This document shows positions 40,586 through 49,780 of a stretch of 64,000 bases of DNA, piece by piece (positions within the stretch are counted from its first letter, which is position 1; each line of letters opens with the position of its first letter). The position numbers and the translations under genes were made by a program. The stretch is from Pseudobutyrivibrio ruminis (GTDB lineage: Bacteria > Bacillota > Clostridia > Lachnospirales > Lachnospiraceae): positions 1 through 64,000 of the forward strand of contig NZ_SVET01000012.1 in NCBI RefSeq assembly GCF_015057245.1, in the 5' to 3' direction. The notes below the pieces were generated by a model that did not search any database, had not been told where the DNA came from, and saw only the letters and a program-made list of their open reading frames with translations.

Positions 40586-42844
40586 TTAGAGTGCCTCGTG
40601 GCAAGTACGTGCAATAACGTCGAGCTGCTGCTCTTTTGTTAAGTCGATGAACTTAACAGCGTATCCAGATACACGGATTGTGAAGTTAGCGTACTCTGGC
40701 TTCTCTGGATGCTCCATAGCATCGATAAGCTTTTCTTTGCCGAATACGTTAACGTTGAGGTGATGAGCACCCTGATCAAAGTATCCGTCAAGTACGTTAA
40801 CAAGGTTGTTAACACGCTCTTCCTCTGAGTGTCCGAGGGCACCTGGGTTGATTGTCTGTGTATTAGAGATTCCGTCAAGTGCTTCTTCATATGGAAGCTT
40901 AGCAACTGAGTTAAGTGAAGCAACAAGACCGTTCTTCTCTGCGCCATATGCTGGGTTTGCGCCTGGTGAAAGTGGCTCGCCTGCTGGTCTTCCGTCTGGA
41001 AGAGCACCTGTTGCCTTACCGTATACAACGTTTGATGTAATTGTAAGGATAGATGTTGTAGGCTCTGAATCTCTGTATGTGTGGATATGACGAAGCTTTG
41101 TCATGAATGTTCTAAGAAGCCATACAGCAATCTCATCAGCTCTGTCATCATCGTTACCATAACGTGGGAAGTCTCCCTCGATTTCGAAATCCTTTGTGAT
41201 TCCGTCCTCATCACGGATAGCCTTAACCTTTGCATACTTGATAGCTGAAAGTGAATCTACACAGTGTGAGAATCCAGCGATACCTGTAGCAAATGAACGA
41301 CGTACGTGTGTATCAATAAGGGCCATCTGGCAAACTTCATAGTAATACTTATCATGCATGTAGTGAATCATGTTGAGTGCTCCAACATACATGTGAGCTA
41401 ACCAATCCATCATCTGATCAAACTTGTGCATAACCTCGTCGTAATCAAGGTACTCAGATGTGATAGGTGTGTACTCAGGACCAACCTGATCATGTGACTT
41501 CTCATCAACACCACCGTTGATAGCGTAAAGAAGACACTTAGCAAGGTTTGCACGAGCACCGAAGAACTGAAGCTCCTTACCTGTTTCTGTAGCAGATACA
41601 CAGCAGCAGATTGAGTAATCATCGCCCCATGTAACTCTCATAACATCATCGTTCTCGTACTGGATAGAAGATGTGTTTACAGAAATCTTTGCAGCGTACT
41701 TCTTGAAGCTTTCAGGAAGACGGCTAGAGTACATAACTGTAAGGTTTGGCTCTGGTGAAGGACCCATGTTCTCAAGTGTGTGAAGGAATCTGTAGCAAGT
41801 CTTTGTAACCTGGTGACGTCCATCAAGACCAATACCACCAACTTCAAGTGTAGCCCATACTGGGTCACCTGAGAATAACTGGTTGTAAGACTCGATACGA
41901 GCAAACTTAACCATACGGCACTTCATTGTGAAGTGATCTATGATTTCCTGTGCCTCAGACTCTGTGATAATACCGTTTGCAAGGTCACGTGTCATGTAGA
42001 TATCAAGGAATGTAGAAACACGTCCTACTGACATAGCAGCACCGTTCTGAGTCTTGATAGCTGCAAGGTAACCGAAGTATAACCACTGAGCAGCTTCCTT
42101 AGCGTTTGCAGCTGGCTTAGAAATATCAAAGCCGTAAGAAGCAGCCATTTCCTTCATGCCCTTAAGAGCGTTAATCTGGTCTGTGATTTCCTCGCGAAGC
42201 TGGAAGTCATAACGTCTCATACCCTGACGATTTGTGTTAGCGAAGTCAATCTGCTTCTTTTCGATAAGGTAATCGATACCGTAAAGAGCAACTCTTCTGT
42301 AATCGCCTACGATACGACCACGGCCGTATGTATCAGGAAGACCTGTAAGAATTTTATTGTGACGAGCTTTCATAATCTCTGGTGTGTAGATATCGAAAAC
42401 TCCCTGATTGTGTGTCTTGTGATAAACAGTAAAGATTTCGTGAAGCTTCTCGCTTGGCTCATAACCGTACATTCTGCAAGACTGCTCAGCCATTTTAATA
42501 CCACCGTATGGCATGAAAGCTCTCTTAAGAGGCTTGTCTGTCTGAAGACCAACGATCTTTTCAAGATCCTTTGTATCTTCTGAGATGTAACCTGGGCCAT
42601 AAGAAGTAAGAGATGAAACAATTTCTGTTTCCATGTCTAAAACGCCGCCCTTAGCACGCTCAGCTGCCTGAAGTTCCTGAAGCTTACCCCAAAGTGTGTT
42701 AGTAGCATCTGTAGGACCTGCTAAGAAAGACTCATCTCCATCATAAGGAGTGTAGTTGTTCTGGATGAAGTCACGTACGTCAACGTTATCTTTCCAAACG
42801 CGACCGACGAAACCATTCCATTGTGCGAAATCATGATTTGCCAT
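40586..42844 (-). CDS. pflB: Pyruvate formate-lyase (formate C-acetyltransferase)
   Basis: Glycyl-radical enzyme of 752 aa converting pyruvate and CoA to acetyl-CoA and formate, central in this fermentative metabolism. The radical Gly is residue 727 in RVSGYAV, and the active-site cysteines lie in a run of three, Cys413-415 followed by VSAT (the functional pair is most likely 414-415, by comparison with E. coli CCVS). The length matches the true pyruvate enzyme rather than glycerol or choline lyases. A structured leader precedes it and pflA follows. Confidence 0.97.
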   Translation of the reverse strand: MANHDFAQWNGFVGRVWKDNVDVRDFIQNNYTPYDGDESFLAGPTDATNTLWGKLQELQAAERAKGGVLDMETEIVSSLTSYGPGYISEDTKDLEKIVGLQTDKPLKRAFMPYGGIKMAEQSCRMYGYEPSEKLHEIFTVYHKTHNQGVFDIYTPEIMKARHNKILTGLPDTYGRGRIVGDYRRVALYGIDYLIEKKQIDFANTNRQGMRRYDFQLREEITDQINALKGMKEMAASYGFDISKPAANAKEAAQWLYFGYLAAIKTQNGAAMSVGRVSTFLDIYMTRDLANGIITESEAQEIIDHFTMKCRMVKFARIESYNQLFSGDPVWATLEVGGIGLDGRHQVTKTCYRFLHTLENMGPSPEPNLTVMYSSRLPESFKKYAAKISVNTSSIQYENDDVMRVTWGDDYSICCCVSATETGKELQFFGARANLAKCLLYAINGGVDEKSHDQVGPEYTPITSEYLDYDEVMHKFDQMMDWLAHMYVGALNMIHYMHDKYYYEVCQMALIDTHVRRSFATGIAGFSHCVDSLSAIKYAKVKAIRDEDGITKDFEIEGDFPRYGNDDDRADEIAVWLLRTFMTKLRHIHTYRDSEPTTSILTITSNVVYGKATGALPDGRPAGEPLSPGANPAYGAEKNGLVASLNSVAKLPYEEALDGISNTQTINPGALGHSEEERVNNLVNVLDGYFDQGAHHLNVNVFGKEKLIDAMEHPEKPEYANFTIRVSGYAVKFIDLTKEQQLDVIARTCHEAL

Positions 42845-43000
42845 TGATTTGTTTCCCTTTCTGTTTATAAAAATATAAAAATTTATAGTTCTGTTTGTAA
42901 GCTAGGTGGAAGCCTTACAAACGCCGGCTAGTGGGGTTATATTAGCCACAATTTGGACAGTTAGTTGCGTCTAACAATCTAGCCTCTAATAATATACCAT
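42845..43000 (-). promoter_or_regulatory. Structured leader region of pflB
   Basis: On the pflB strand this leader can form GGCTA/TAGCC (about 42984-42980 with 42930-42926) enclosing GTTAG/CTAAC and GTGG/CCAC hairpins. A 9-bp stem GTTTGTAAG/CTTACAAAC (42893-42921) follows, then AT-rich sequence and the AAGGGAAA ribosome site. No T-run follows the last stem. It is not a riboswitch I know. No gene is seen in the 43001-43159 remainder apart from the divergent promoter. Confidence 0.45.
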
Positions 43001-43095
43001 AGGAGTGACAAAAAATTCACAATGTATTAAAATAAAAACATTTTTGAGTGTATTTCTGCAAAAACAAATTGCGTGTGATTTATTATTTATGGCTT

Positions 43096-43124
43096 TTGTA
43101 TAGTAGAGATTTTTTTGGTACAAT
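43096..43124 (+). promoter_or_regulatory. Probable sigma-A promoter of the exonuclease operon
   Basis: TTGTAT (-35), exact 17-nt spacer, TACAAT (-10), about 36 nt before the start codon. Confidence 0.6.
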
Positions 43125-43159
43125 GAATTCACATTAATTTACAAAGTTTGGAGATAAAT

Positions 43160-44056
43160 TTGGCTACAAATAATACAAGTACAAAAAACAAAGTAAAAGG
43201 GCCTAGTCAGACTGCTCCTGCAGGATACAAAGGCAAGAATCAAGCATTCCTTGATGCGGAATATCTTAGTGCGAGATATAAAAAGAGTTCCATCGAGGAT
43301 GTTATTTCTGTGGGCGTAATTATTACAAACCCAGCCCATGAGGAGCTTGATAGATTCTACTCAACAGTTCAGCTAAGACCTGGCCATAAATTACCGCCGC
43401 TTATTACTGAGCTCACTGGTCTTACCAATGAAGATTTAGAGGATGCTCCAGCTTACGAGGATGTTATGACTGAGCTTATCACTCGCATTCGTAAGTTTCA
43501 GGTTGGAAAAATCTGCGTTTGGGGCGGAGATAAAAACAGCTTTCAAAGAGACTATGAATCTAGAAATCTGGAAAAGCCACTTAAGCGAAGCGTTGCAAAG
43601 TTTATCAGCACTTTTGACAATATTCAAAAAGAAGTCAGCTTGGATGTTACTGGAGGCTTAGATGCAAATCTTTCCCTTGCAGACATGAAAACAATTTGTG
43701 GGCTTGGTGGTCACGTAGAGCATAACGCTCTTGCAGATGCTGAAGACATGCTTAACTGCATCAGAATCATCGAGCAGGATCAGATGAAGTACGATGGAGT
43801 ACGAGCTGCTGAATATAAAAAGTTCAGAGGCGAATATGTTAAAAATAGAAGCTTTGGGGATGTGGAAGAGGATGATGAGCTAATCATCGATTCTAAGATA
43901 GGTACTGATTTCTTGGAAGAATTAAAGCGTAAAGGCTTCCACGAGAATCCAAAGACAAAAGCTTTTATGGATGATTTAGGATTCTTACTCGGTCAGGGAA
44001 ATGTATATATGGGTACTTTCTCTGAGATGATGGAAGAAAAGTCTAAGGAGATATAA
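43160..44056 (+). CDS. DEDDh-type 3'-5' exonuclease-like protein
   Basis: The 298-aa protein has a DnaQ/RNase T-type exonuclease fold. The acidic residues are in FLDAEYLS (first Asp/Glu pair), LTGLTNEDL, WGGDKNSFQRD (third Asp) and HNALADAEDM (His and fourth Asp), i.e. the DEDDh set. The C-terminal ~90 residues are an extension without recognised domain. Substrate (DNA or RNA) is unknown. No ATG is available; the TTG at 43160 is chosen because GGAGA lies 5 nt upstream, whereas the TTG at 43148 overlaps that site. It is first in an operon with the flavoprotein and aminopeptidase genes. Confidence 0.78.
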   Translation: MATNNTSTKNKVKGPSQTAPAGYKGKNQAFLDAEYLSARYKKSSIEDVISVGVIITNPAHEELDRFYSTVQLRPGHKLPPLITELTGLTNEDLEDAPAYEDVMTELITRIRKFQVGKICVWGGDKNSFQRDYESRNLEKPLKRSVAKFISTFDNIQKEVSLDVTGGLDANLSLADMKTICGLGGHVEHNALADAEDMLNCIRIIEQDQMKYDGVRAAEYKKFRGEYVKNRSFGDVEEDDELIIDSKIGTDFLEELKRKGFHENPKTKAFMDDLGFLLGQGNVYMGTFSEMMEEKSKEI

Positions 44057-44057
44057 A

Positions 44058-44636
44058 ATGGGAAAACAAAAGTGGAAAGCAGGTAATATGATTTATCCAC
44101 TTCCAGCTGTAATGATTACATGCCGAGATAAAGAAGGGAATGATAATGTGTTTACTGTTGCATGGACAGGAACAGTATGTACCAATCCGCCTATGGCATA
44201 CATTTCAGTTAGGCCTAGCAGATACTCATACAATATGATAAAAGAGACAGGTGAATTTGTAATCAACTTGACTACAGAGGAGCTTGCTTTTGCTACAGAT
44301 TTCTGTGGTGTCAAAAGTGGTAGGGATGTAGATAAGTTCGAAGCTTGCGGCCTTCACAAGGAAATGGCTGATGAAGTCAATGTTCCTATGCTAGTTGAAT
44401 CGCCAGTCAACATCGAGTGTAGGGTGAGAGAAGCACATGAATATGGTAGCCATACTATGTTTGTTGCAGATGTTCTTGCTGTCCATGCAGATGAGAAATA
44501 TATGAATGAAACAGGAAAGTTTCAATTGGAAGAATCAGAGCCATTGGCATATTGCCATGGCACTTATTTTGGCCTTACAAAACCAAAGGGTACCTTTGGT
44601 TACTCTATAAAAAAGAAAGAAGGAAAGAAAAAATGA
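44058..44636 (+). CDS. Flavin reductase-like (FMN-binding split-barrel) protein
   Basis: The 192-aa protein belongs to the flavoredoxin/flavin-reductase-like group, which binds FMN and acts in electron transfer or as NAD(P)H:flavin oxidoreductase. Family segments: the N-terminal YPLPAVMITCRDKEGNDN, AWTGTVCTNPPMAYISVRPSRYSY (FMN site region) and FVINLTTEELA. It starts 2 nt after the exonuclease gene and its stop overlaps the aminopeptidase start (ATGA). The physiological partner is unknown. Confidence 0.87.
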   Translation: MGKQKWKAGNMIYPLPAVMITCRDKEGNDNVFTVAWTGTVCTNPPMAYISVRPSRYSYNMIKETGEFVINLTTEELAFATDFCGVKSGRDVDKFEACGLHKEMADEVNVPMLVESPVNIECRVREAHEYGSHTMFVADVLAVHADEKYMNETGKFQLEESEPLAYCHGTYFGLTKPKGTFGYSIKKKEGKKK

Positions 44637-45937
44637 ACAAGACAGTAAAAGGACTATTTGAATTTATAGAGGAGAGCCCATCTCAGTTTCACGTTGTGGC
44701 AAACGAGAGACAGAGATTTTTAGATGCTGGTTTCGTAGAGTTAAACGAAGCTAAAGAGTGGAAAATCGAGCTTGGTAAGAACTATTTCGTTACAAGAAAC
44801 GGTTCATCAATTCTTGCATTTAGAATGCCTAAGGATTCGCTTAAGAGCTTCATGATTATGGCTTCACACAGCGATTCACCAACATTCAGAATCAAAGAGC
44901 AGCCAGAAATGAAAGAGGGCCACTATGTAAAGCTTAACACAGAAAAGTACGGCGGAATGCTTATGGCTCCTTGGTTTGACAGACCACTTTCAATCGCTGG
45001 TCGTGTAATTGTTAGAAGTAAAAATGGTATCGAGACAAAGCTTATAGATTTCGATAGAGATCTTTGCATGCTTCCTTCACTTGCAATCCACATGAACAGA
45101 GAAGCAAACGATGGTTACAAATACAATCCACAGAAGGATTTACTTCCACTTGTATCTATGGATGAAAACTTCAATCTTAAGAAGCTTGTTGCAGCAGAGC
45201 TTTCAGTTAAGGAAGAGGAAATCCTAGGTTCTGATTTATTCCTATACAACAGAGAGCCAGGTAAGGTTTGGGGTGCAGACGAAGAATTTATTTCTATCAG
45301 AAGACTTGATGACCTTCAGTGCTCATACAGCTCAATGATGGGACTTCTTGGAGCTAAGAATTCAAACACAGCAGCTCAGATTCACGTAACATTTGATAAT
45401 GAAGAAGTAGGAAGTGGTACAAAGCAGGGTGCTGATTCTACATTCTTATATGATACTTTGGTTCGCATTAACGAAGCCATGGGTGGCAATAACTCAAGCC
45501 TTCTCACAGCAATTGCAAATTCATTTATGGTTTCTGCAGACAATGCTCATGCGCTACATCCAAACTATGCAGAAAAGAGTGACCCAACAAACAAGGTTTA
45601 TATGAATGAAGGCGTTGTAATCAAGTTCAATGCAAATCAGAAATACATGACAGATGGTTTGGCATTTGGAATTTTCACAGAAATGTGCAACAAGGCAAAA
45701 GTACCATATCAGACATTTGTAAACCGTTCGGATGTAGCTGGTGGTTCTACACTTGGCAACATTTCAAACGCTCATGTTTCAATCAATGGTGTTGATATCG
45801 GATTAGCTCAGCTTGCTATGCATTCTCCATATGAGACAGCAGGTGTGAAAGATACCGAATATTTGCTTAAAATTGCTACGAAATTTTACGAAACTGTCAT
45901 TGAAAATGTTTCGGGCTCAGATTATAATTTTGATTAA
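44633..45937 (+). CDS. M18 family aminopeptidase
   Basis: Cytosolic di-zinc aminopeptidase of 434 aa that removes N-terminal (typically acidic or neutral) residues from peptides. Metal and catalytic motifs: ASHSDSPTFRIK (first His and Asp, about 82-93), DNEEVGSGTKQGADS (catalytic Glu and ligand), DNAHALHPNY and GGSTLGNI. The start ATG at 44633 is coupled to the flavoprotein stop (ATGA); an earlier in-frame start at 44552 lies inside the upstream gene. M18 enzymes normally form dodecamers. Confidence 0.93.
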   Translation: MNKTVKGLFEFIEESPSQFHVVANERQRFLDAGFVELNEAKEWKIELGKNYFVTRNGSSILAFRMPKDSLKSFMIMASHSDSPTFRIKEQPEMKEGHYVKLNTEKYGGMLMAPWFDRPLSIAGRVIVRSKNGIETKLIDFDRDLCMLPSLAIHMNREANDGYKYNPQKDLLPLVSMDENFNLKKLVAAELSVKEEEILGSDLFLYNREPGKVWGADEEFISIRRLDDLQCSYSSMMGLLGAKNSNTAAQIHVTFDNEEVGSGTKQGADSTFLYDTLVRINEAMGGNNSSLLTAIANSFMVSADNAHALHPNYAEKSDPTNKVYMNEGVVIKFNANQKYMTDGLAFGIFTEMCNKAKVPYQTFVNRSDVAGGSTLGNISNAHVSINGVDIGLAQLAMHSPYETAGVKDTEYLLKIATKFYETVIENVSGSDYNFD

Positions 45938-45984
45938 TTTTGAAGGCTTTGACACACTTATATTGACACTTGGGGGAAAATGAG

Positions 45985-46773
45985 ATGAAATTCAGACCAT
46001 GCATTGACATTCACAACGGTAAGGTAAAGCAAATTGTTGGTTCAACTATTTCAGATTTGGGGAAAGCAGATGGTCAGCCGAAGGAGAATTTTGTAGCGGA
46101 TAAAGGTGCAGCTTATTTTGCGAACCTTTACAAGTCAGATGATCTTAGAGGCGGACACATCATCAATCTGAATATGAAAGGCACACCAGAGTATGAGGCT
46201 TCAAAGGAAGAAGCTATGGAAGCTCTTAGAGCATATCCTGGTGGAATGCAGTATGGTGGCGGAGTAGATGATAAAAACGCTAGAGATTTTATATCTGCTG
46301 GGGCCAGCCATGTTATTGTTACTTCTTTTGTTTTTAACGATGGAAGAGTCGATTACGATGCTTTGAAGCGCATATCAGAGGTCGTTGGAAGAGAGCATTT
46401 GGTTCTGGATTTATCTTGTACCAGAATAGATGATAAATATGTCATTGTTACAGACAGATGGCAGAAGGTTTCCAAGGAGATTATCACATACAATTTCCTT
46501 GATAGACTTGCATACTATTGCGATGAGTTTTTGATTCATGCAGCAGATGTGGAGGGAAGACAGAGCGGTATTGATAGGGATTTAGTTGGTTTTTTATCAG
46601 GTTACAAGCGTGTTCCAATTACATATGCAGGTGGAGTATCAGATTACGGAGATATAGAACTCATTAGCTATCTATCTGATAATAATATGGATTTCACTGT
46701 AGGCTCATGCCTGGATTTATTCGGAGGAGATTTATCCTACGAAAGAATAGTGAAACGAATTGTAACTAGGTAA
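45985..46773 (+). CDS. hisA: HisA-type isomerase (eukaryotic-like subfamily)
   Basis: Predicted 1-(5-phosphoribosyl)-5-[(5-phosphoribosylamino)methylideneamino]imidazole-4-carboxamide isomerase of histidine synthesis. The 262-aa TIM barrel starts with RPCIDIHNGKVKQIVG and has HAADVEGRQSGID and PITYAGGVSDYGDI phosphate-site strands. The sequence style (for example GGHIINLNMKG and long loops) resembles the HIS6 form of yeast and plants rather than ordinary bacterial HisA. No other his gene is adjacent; it neighbours dapL instead. The ATG at 45985 behind GGGGGAAAATGAG is chosen over a TTG at 45970. Confidence 0.85.
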   Translation: MKFRPCIDIHNGKVKQIVGSTISDLGKADGQPKENFVADKGAAYFANLYKSDDLRGGHIINLNMKGTPEYEASKEEAMEALRAYPGGMQYGGGVDDKNARDFISAGASHVIVTSFVFNDGRVDYDALKRISEVVGREHLVLDLSCTRIDDKYVIVTDRWQKVSKEIITYNFLDRLAYYCDEFLIHAADVEGRQSGIDRDLVGFLSGYKRVPITYAGGVSDYGDIELISYLSDNNMDFTVGSCLDLFGGDLSYERIVKRIVTR

Positions 46774-46796
46774 TAAGGCAACAAAGGAAGGTACAC

Positions 46797-48011
46797 ATGT
46801 TTAAAGTAAACACAAATTTCCAAAAACTCCCAGGCAGCTATCTATTCTCTACAATCGCAAAAAAAGTAGCTGCATATCAAGAAGCTAATCCAAATGCAGA
46901 TATTATCAGACTTGGTATTGGCGATGTAACACAACCAATTGCACCAGCTATGATTAACGCACTTCACAGTGCAGTTGATGAAATGGGAGACGCTAAAACC
47001 TTCCATGGTTATGCTCCAGATTTAGGATATTCATTCCTACGTGAGGCCATTGCAAAGAATGATTATCAAAGCAGAGGCTGTGATATTTCAGCAGATGAAG
47101 TTTTTGTTTCGGATGGAGCAAAATCAGATTCAGCTGATATTCAGGAATTATTTGCAGCAGATGTTAAAATCGCAGTTTGCGATCCTGTTTACCCAGTATA
47201 TGTAGATTCAAATGTTATGGCAGGTCGCTGTGGTACATACGATGCCACTCTTGGTAAGTGGTCAGATCTTATCTACATGCCAACAACAGCTGAGAACAAT
47301 TTCGTTCCAGAATTTCCAAAGGAGACATCAGATGTAATCTATCTATGTCTTCCAAACAACCCTACAGGAACTACTCTTACAAAGAGCCAGCTTCAGCTTT
47401 GGGTTGACTATGCAAACAAAAACAAATGTCTCATCATTTTTGATGCAGCATACGAAGCATATATTTCAGAGGAAGATGTTCCTCATTCTATTTATGAATG
47501 TACTGGTGCAAAGACTTGCGCTATCGAGATTCATTCATTCTCAAAGAATGCTGGCTTCACTGGCGTTCGTTTGGGATACACAGTAGTGCCAAAGGATCTT
47601 GTTTATGATGGTGTGTCACTTCACGGTATGTGGGCTCGTCGTCACGGTACAAAGTTCAACGGGGCACCTTACATCATCCAAAGAGCAGGAGAGGCAGTTT
47701 ACTCTGCAGAAGGTCAGGCTCAGATTAAGCAGCAGGTTGGCTTCTACATGAACAATGCCAAGACAATCTACACTGGTCTTAAGGATGCTGGATATCAGGT
47801 ATATGGTGGAGTTAATGCTCCTTATATTTGGTTAAAGACACCTGACAACATGACATCATGGGATTTCTTTGATTATCTTCTTGAGAATGTTCAAATCGTT
47901 GGAACACCAGGTGCTGGCTTTGGACCATCAGGTGAGGGCTACTTTAGACTTACTGCTTTTGGTTCAGCTGAAAATACAGTTAGAGCTATTGAGCGAATCA
48001 AAAACTTATAA
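46797..48011 (+). CDS. dapL: LL-diaminopimelate aminotransferase
   Basis: PLP enzyme of 404 aa converting tetrahydrodipicolinate directly to LL-diaminopimelate, the short route to lysine and peptidoglycan used by many anaerobic Firmicutes. Fold-type I aminotransferase features are clear: start FKVNTNFQKLPGSYLFS, substrate loop LGIGDVTQP, NNPTGTTLT, and the PLP-lysine segment HSFSKNAGFTGVRLGY. It follows hisA by 23 nt and precedes the regulator gene by 2 nt. Confidence 0.96.
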   Translation: MFKVNTNFQKLPGSYLFSTIAKKVAAYQEANPNADIIRLGIGDVTQPIAPAMINALHSAVDEMGDAKTFHGYAPDLGYSFLREAIAKNDYQSRGCDISADEVFVSDGAKSDSADIQELFAADVKIAVCDPVYPVYVDSNVMAGRCGTYDATLGKWSDLIYMPTTAENNFVPEFPKETSDVIYLCLPNNPTGTTLTKSQLQLWVDYANKNKCLIIFDAAYEAYISEEDVPHSIYECTGAKTCAIEIHSFSKNAGFTGVRLGYTVVPKDLVYDGVSLHGMWARRHGTKFNGAPYIIQRAGEAVYSAEGQAQIKQQVGFYMNNAKTIYTGLKDAGYQVYGGVNAPYIWLKTPDNMTSWDFFDYLLENVQIVGTPGAGFGPSGEGYFRLTAFGSAENTVRAIERIKNL

Positions 48012-48013
48012 AT

Positions 48014-49081
48014 ATGGTTAATACTAAGTATGAACTAATAATTAAAGACATAAAAAAGGCAATCAATTCCGGAAAATATGGGGTGGATGAGAAAATAGCT
48101 TCGGAAAATGAGCTGGCTGCAAAGTATGGTGTTAGTAGACAAACGGTACGAAAAGCCATAGGACAGCTTATTTCTGAAGGCTATCTTTATGCACGTCATG
48201 GAAGCGGAACCTTTGTTGCACGTCCCAAAACAAAAAGAGGCCACAGCAAAAATATTGCTGTGGTTTCGACTTACATGTCGGATTATATTTTCCCGAGAGT
48301 TATTCAGGGTATCAATCAGGTTCTGGATGAAAACGGATATAGTATCCTTCTTAAAACCACCAACAATTCCCGTAAGGGTGAGGCTTGGTGTATGGAAGAG
48401 CTTTTGTCTAAAAACATTGACGGCATGATTATTGAACCTAGCCAAAGTGCTATCAGCTGCCAGCATCAGGTCTTGTACGAGCAAATGGATGCAATGGGAA
48501 TCCCTTATGTATTTATTCAGGGCTGTTACGAGGCTATGATGGATCGGCCTTATGTAATGCTTGACGATGTGGAAGGCGGCAAGCTTATCACAGAGCATTT
48601 GCTTGGTTTAGGGCATCGACAGATTGCAGGCATTTTTAAAGCAGATGATACACAGGGCATTCTTCGACACAAGGGGTATGTAAAAGCATTGGCTTCTGCA
48701 GGCGTTGCCTATGATCCTGATTTGGTTGTGTGGTATCACACAAAGGACAAAACTACAAAGCCTATGGAAGGGCTTCTCAGGATTTTTGAAAACGGAATTC
48801 CATGTCATGGAGTAGTTTGCTACAACGATGAAATCGCAGCAGATGTAATAAAGGGCTTGACCAATATAGGCAGAAATGTTCCTCATGATATTTCGGTGAC
48901 AGGGTTTGACAACTCTCTGCTTGCACACAGCAAAGGTATCACCACAATTGCTCATCCTCAGGAGGAATTAGGCAAGAAAGCAGCCCAGACATTATTGGGG
49001 CTTATCGATGGAAGTATCTCGAAAAAAGAAGCTCACATATTATTGGAGCCAAAAGTAATAGAAAGAAAATCTTGTTTTTAA
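48014..49081 (+). CDS. GntR/LacI hybrid regulator, AraR-like
   Basis: The 355-aa transcription factor has a GntR-type winged helix (about 1-72; ENELAAKYGVSRQTVRKAIGQL then ARHGSGTFV) joined to a LacI-type periplasmic-binding-like sensor (about 80-350; IAVVSTYMSDYIFP, DGMIIEPSQSA, VMLDDVEGGKLITEHLLGLGHRQIAGI, ISVTGFDNS). This architecture is that of AraR, the arabinose repressor of Bacillus, and arabinose or a related pentose is the likely effector. No arabinose genes are in the window. Its ATG is 2 nt after dapL without a clear ribosome site, so coupling is likely. A strong terminator follows. Confidence 0.87.
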   Translation: MVNTKYELIIKDIKKAINSGKYGVDEKIASENELAAKYGVSRQTVRKAIGQLISEGYLYARHGSGTFVARPKTKRGHSKNIAVVSTYMSDYIFPRVIQGINQVLDENGYSILLKTTNNSRKGEAWCMEELLSKNIDGMIIEPSQSAISCQHQVLYEQMDAMGIPYVFIQGCYEAMMDRPYVMLDDVEGGKLITEHLLGLGHRQIAGIFKADDTQGILRHKGYVKALASAGVAYDPDLVVWYHTKDKTTKPMEGLLRIFENGIPCHGVVCYNDEIAADVIKGLTNIGRNVPHDISVTGFDNSLLAHSKGITTIAHPQEELGKKAAQTLLGLIDGSISKKEAHILLEPKVIERKSCF

Positions 49082-49086
49082 GCAGT

Positions 49087-49116
49087 AAAAAAGACGCCGG
49101 CGGGGCGTCTTTTTTA
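49087..49116 (+). terminator. Intrinsic terminator after the AraR-like gene
   Basis: A 12-bp stem AAAAAAGACGCC/GGCGTCTTTTTT (49087-49098 and 49104-49115) with GGCGG loop and a T-run. Confidence 0.93.
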
Positions 49117-49319
49117 AAAAGGGAGAATAATGTTATGAAAAAAATGGTTCATCGCTTCTGTCTTGCGATGTAATTATAATACAATCAATTTCTGAAGGAA
49201 CAATGGAAAATATGTGAATAAAGAATGCAAAATAAAAATAGTATTTGTGAATTGCTAACCGATGGTGTGAAATAATAGAAATATGTTAATGCATGTAACT
49301 AAATACGCTACAAACAAAT

Positions 49320-49341
49320 AGCTGGTACCATCGTACCAGCT
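49320..49341 (-). terminator. Possible weak terminator of the YjfB-like gene
   Basis: Perfect 9-bp stem AGCTGGTAC/GTACCAGCT around a 4-nt loop, followed on the minus strand by ATTTGTTTG, a poor T-run. Confidence 0.45.
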
Positions 49342-49372
49342 TTAATAAAAACACCAAATACATTAAATTAAC

Positions 49373-49570
49373 TCATACGCGCACATCTATCATGGTGCCG
49401 GAAGTGGGATAGACCAAGCTCTCTAGTGAAGGAGTATTCATACTCATACTTTCTGCTAGCGCCTGACCCTGTCCTTCTACAAGATCTAATGTCTTACCGA
49501 GCATAGCAGTCCCCACTGCTGACATTAACTGATTTTGACTTAGGCTCATAGAAATTTCGGCTATATCCAT
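49373..49570 (-). CDS. YjfB family putative motility protein
   Basis: The 65-aa protein matches the YjfB family by its start MDIAEISMSLSQNQLMSAVGTAML and small Ala/Met/Gln-rich helical composition. Members are common in flagellated Firmicutes and are annotated as putative motility proteins, but the molecular function is not known. A GGGGAGG ribosome site precedes the ATG. The gene is isolated between the AraR-like gene and the divergent esterase gene. Confidence 0.8.
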   Translation of the reverse strand: MDIAEISMSLSQNQLMSAVGTAMLGKTLDLVEGQGQALAESMSMNTPSLESLVYPTSGTMIDVRV

Positions 49571-49780
49571 ATGGCGCCTCCCCTAAAAAAGACTGAATCT
49601 TTTTCATTTCTATTTAAGTGTATCATTTGCTATATTTTATTTGGTGTCAAATTGTGACTAATATGTGAACAAACTGTGAATTATGCAGAAGTGTGAGAAA
49701 TAAGTGTAGTTTTTATGTGCACTGTAGAAAAATGAAAAAAGAATAATTATAATAAACGTAGTTATAATTAGAGGGGAAAC

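Noticed and set aside
49135..49173. 12-codon frame MKKMVHRFCLAM with a nearby GGGAG, over a CATCGC/GCGATG hairpin
   Set aside because: It could be a leader peptide, but no gene follows on the plus strand before the minus-strand YjfB gene, and there is no codon bias toward one amino acid. The rest of 49174-49372 shows nothing.
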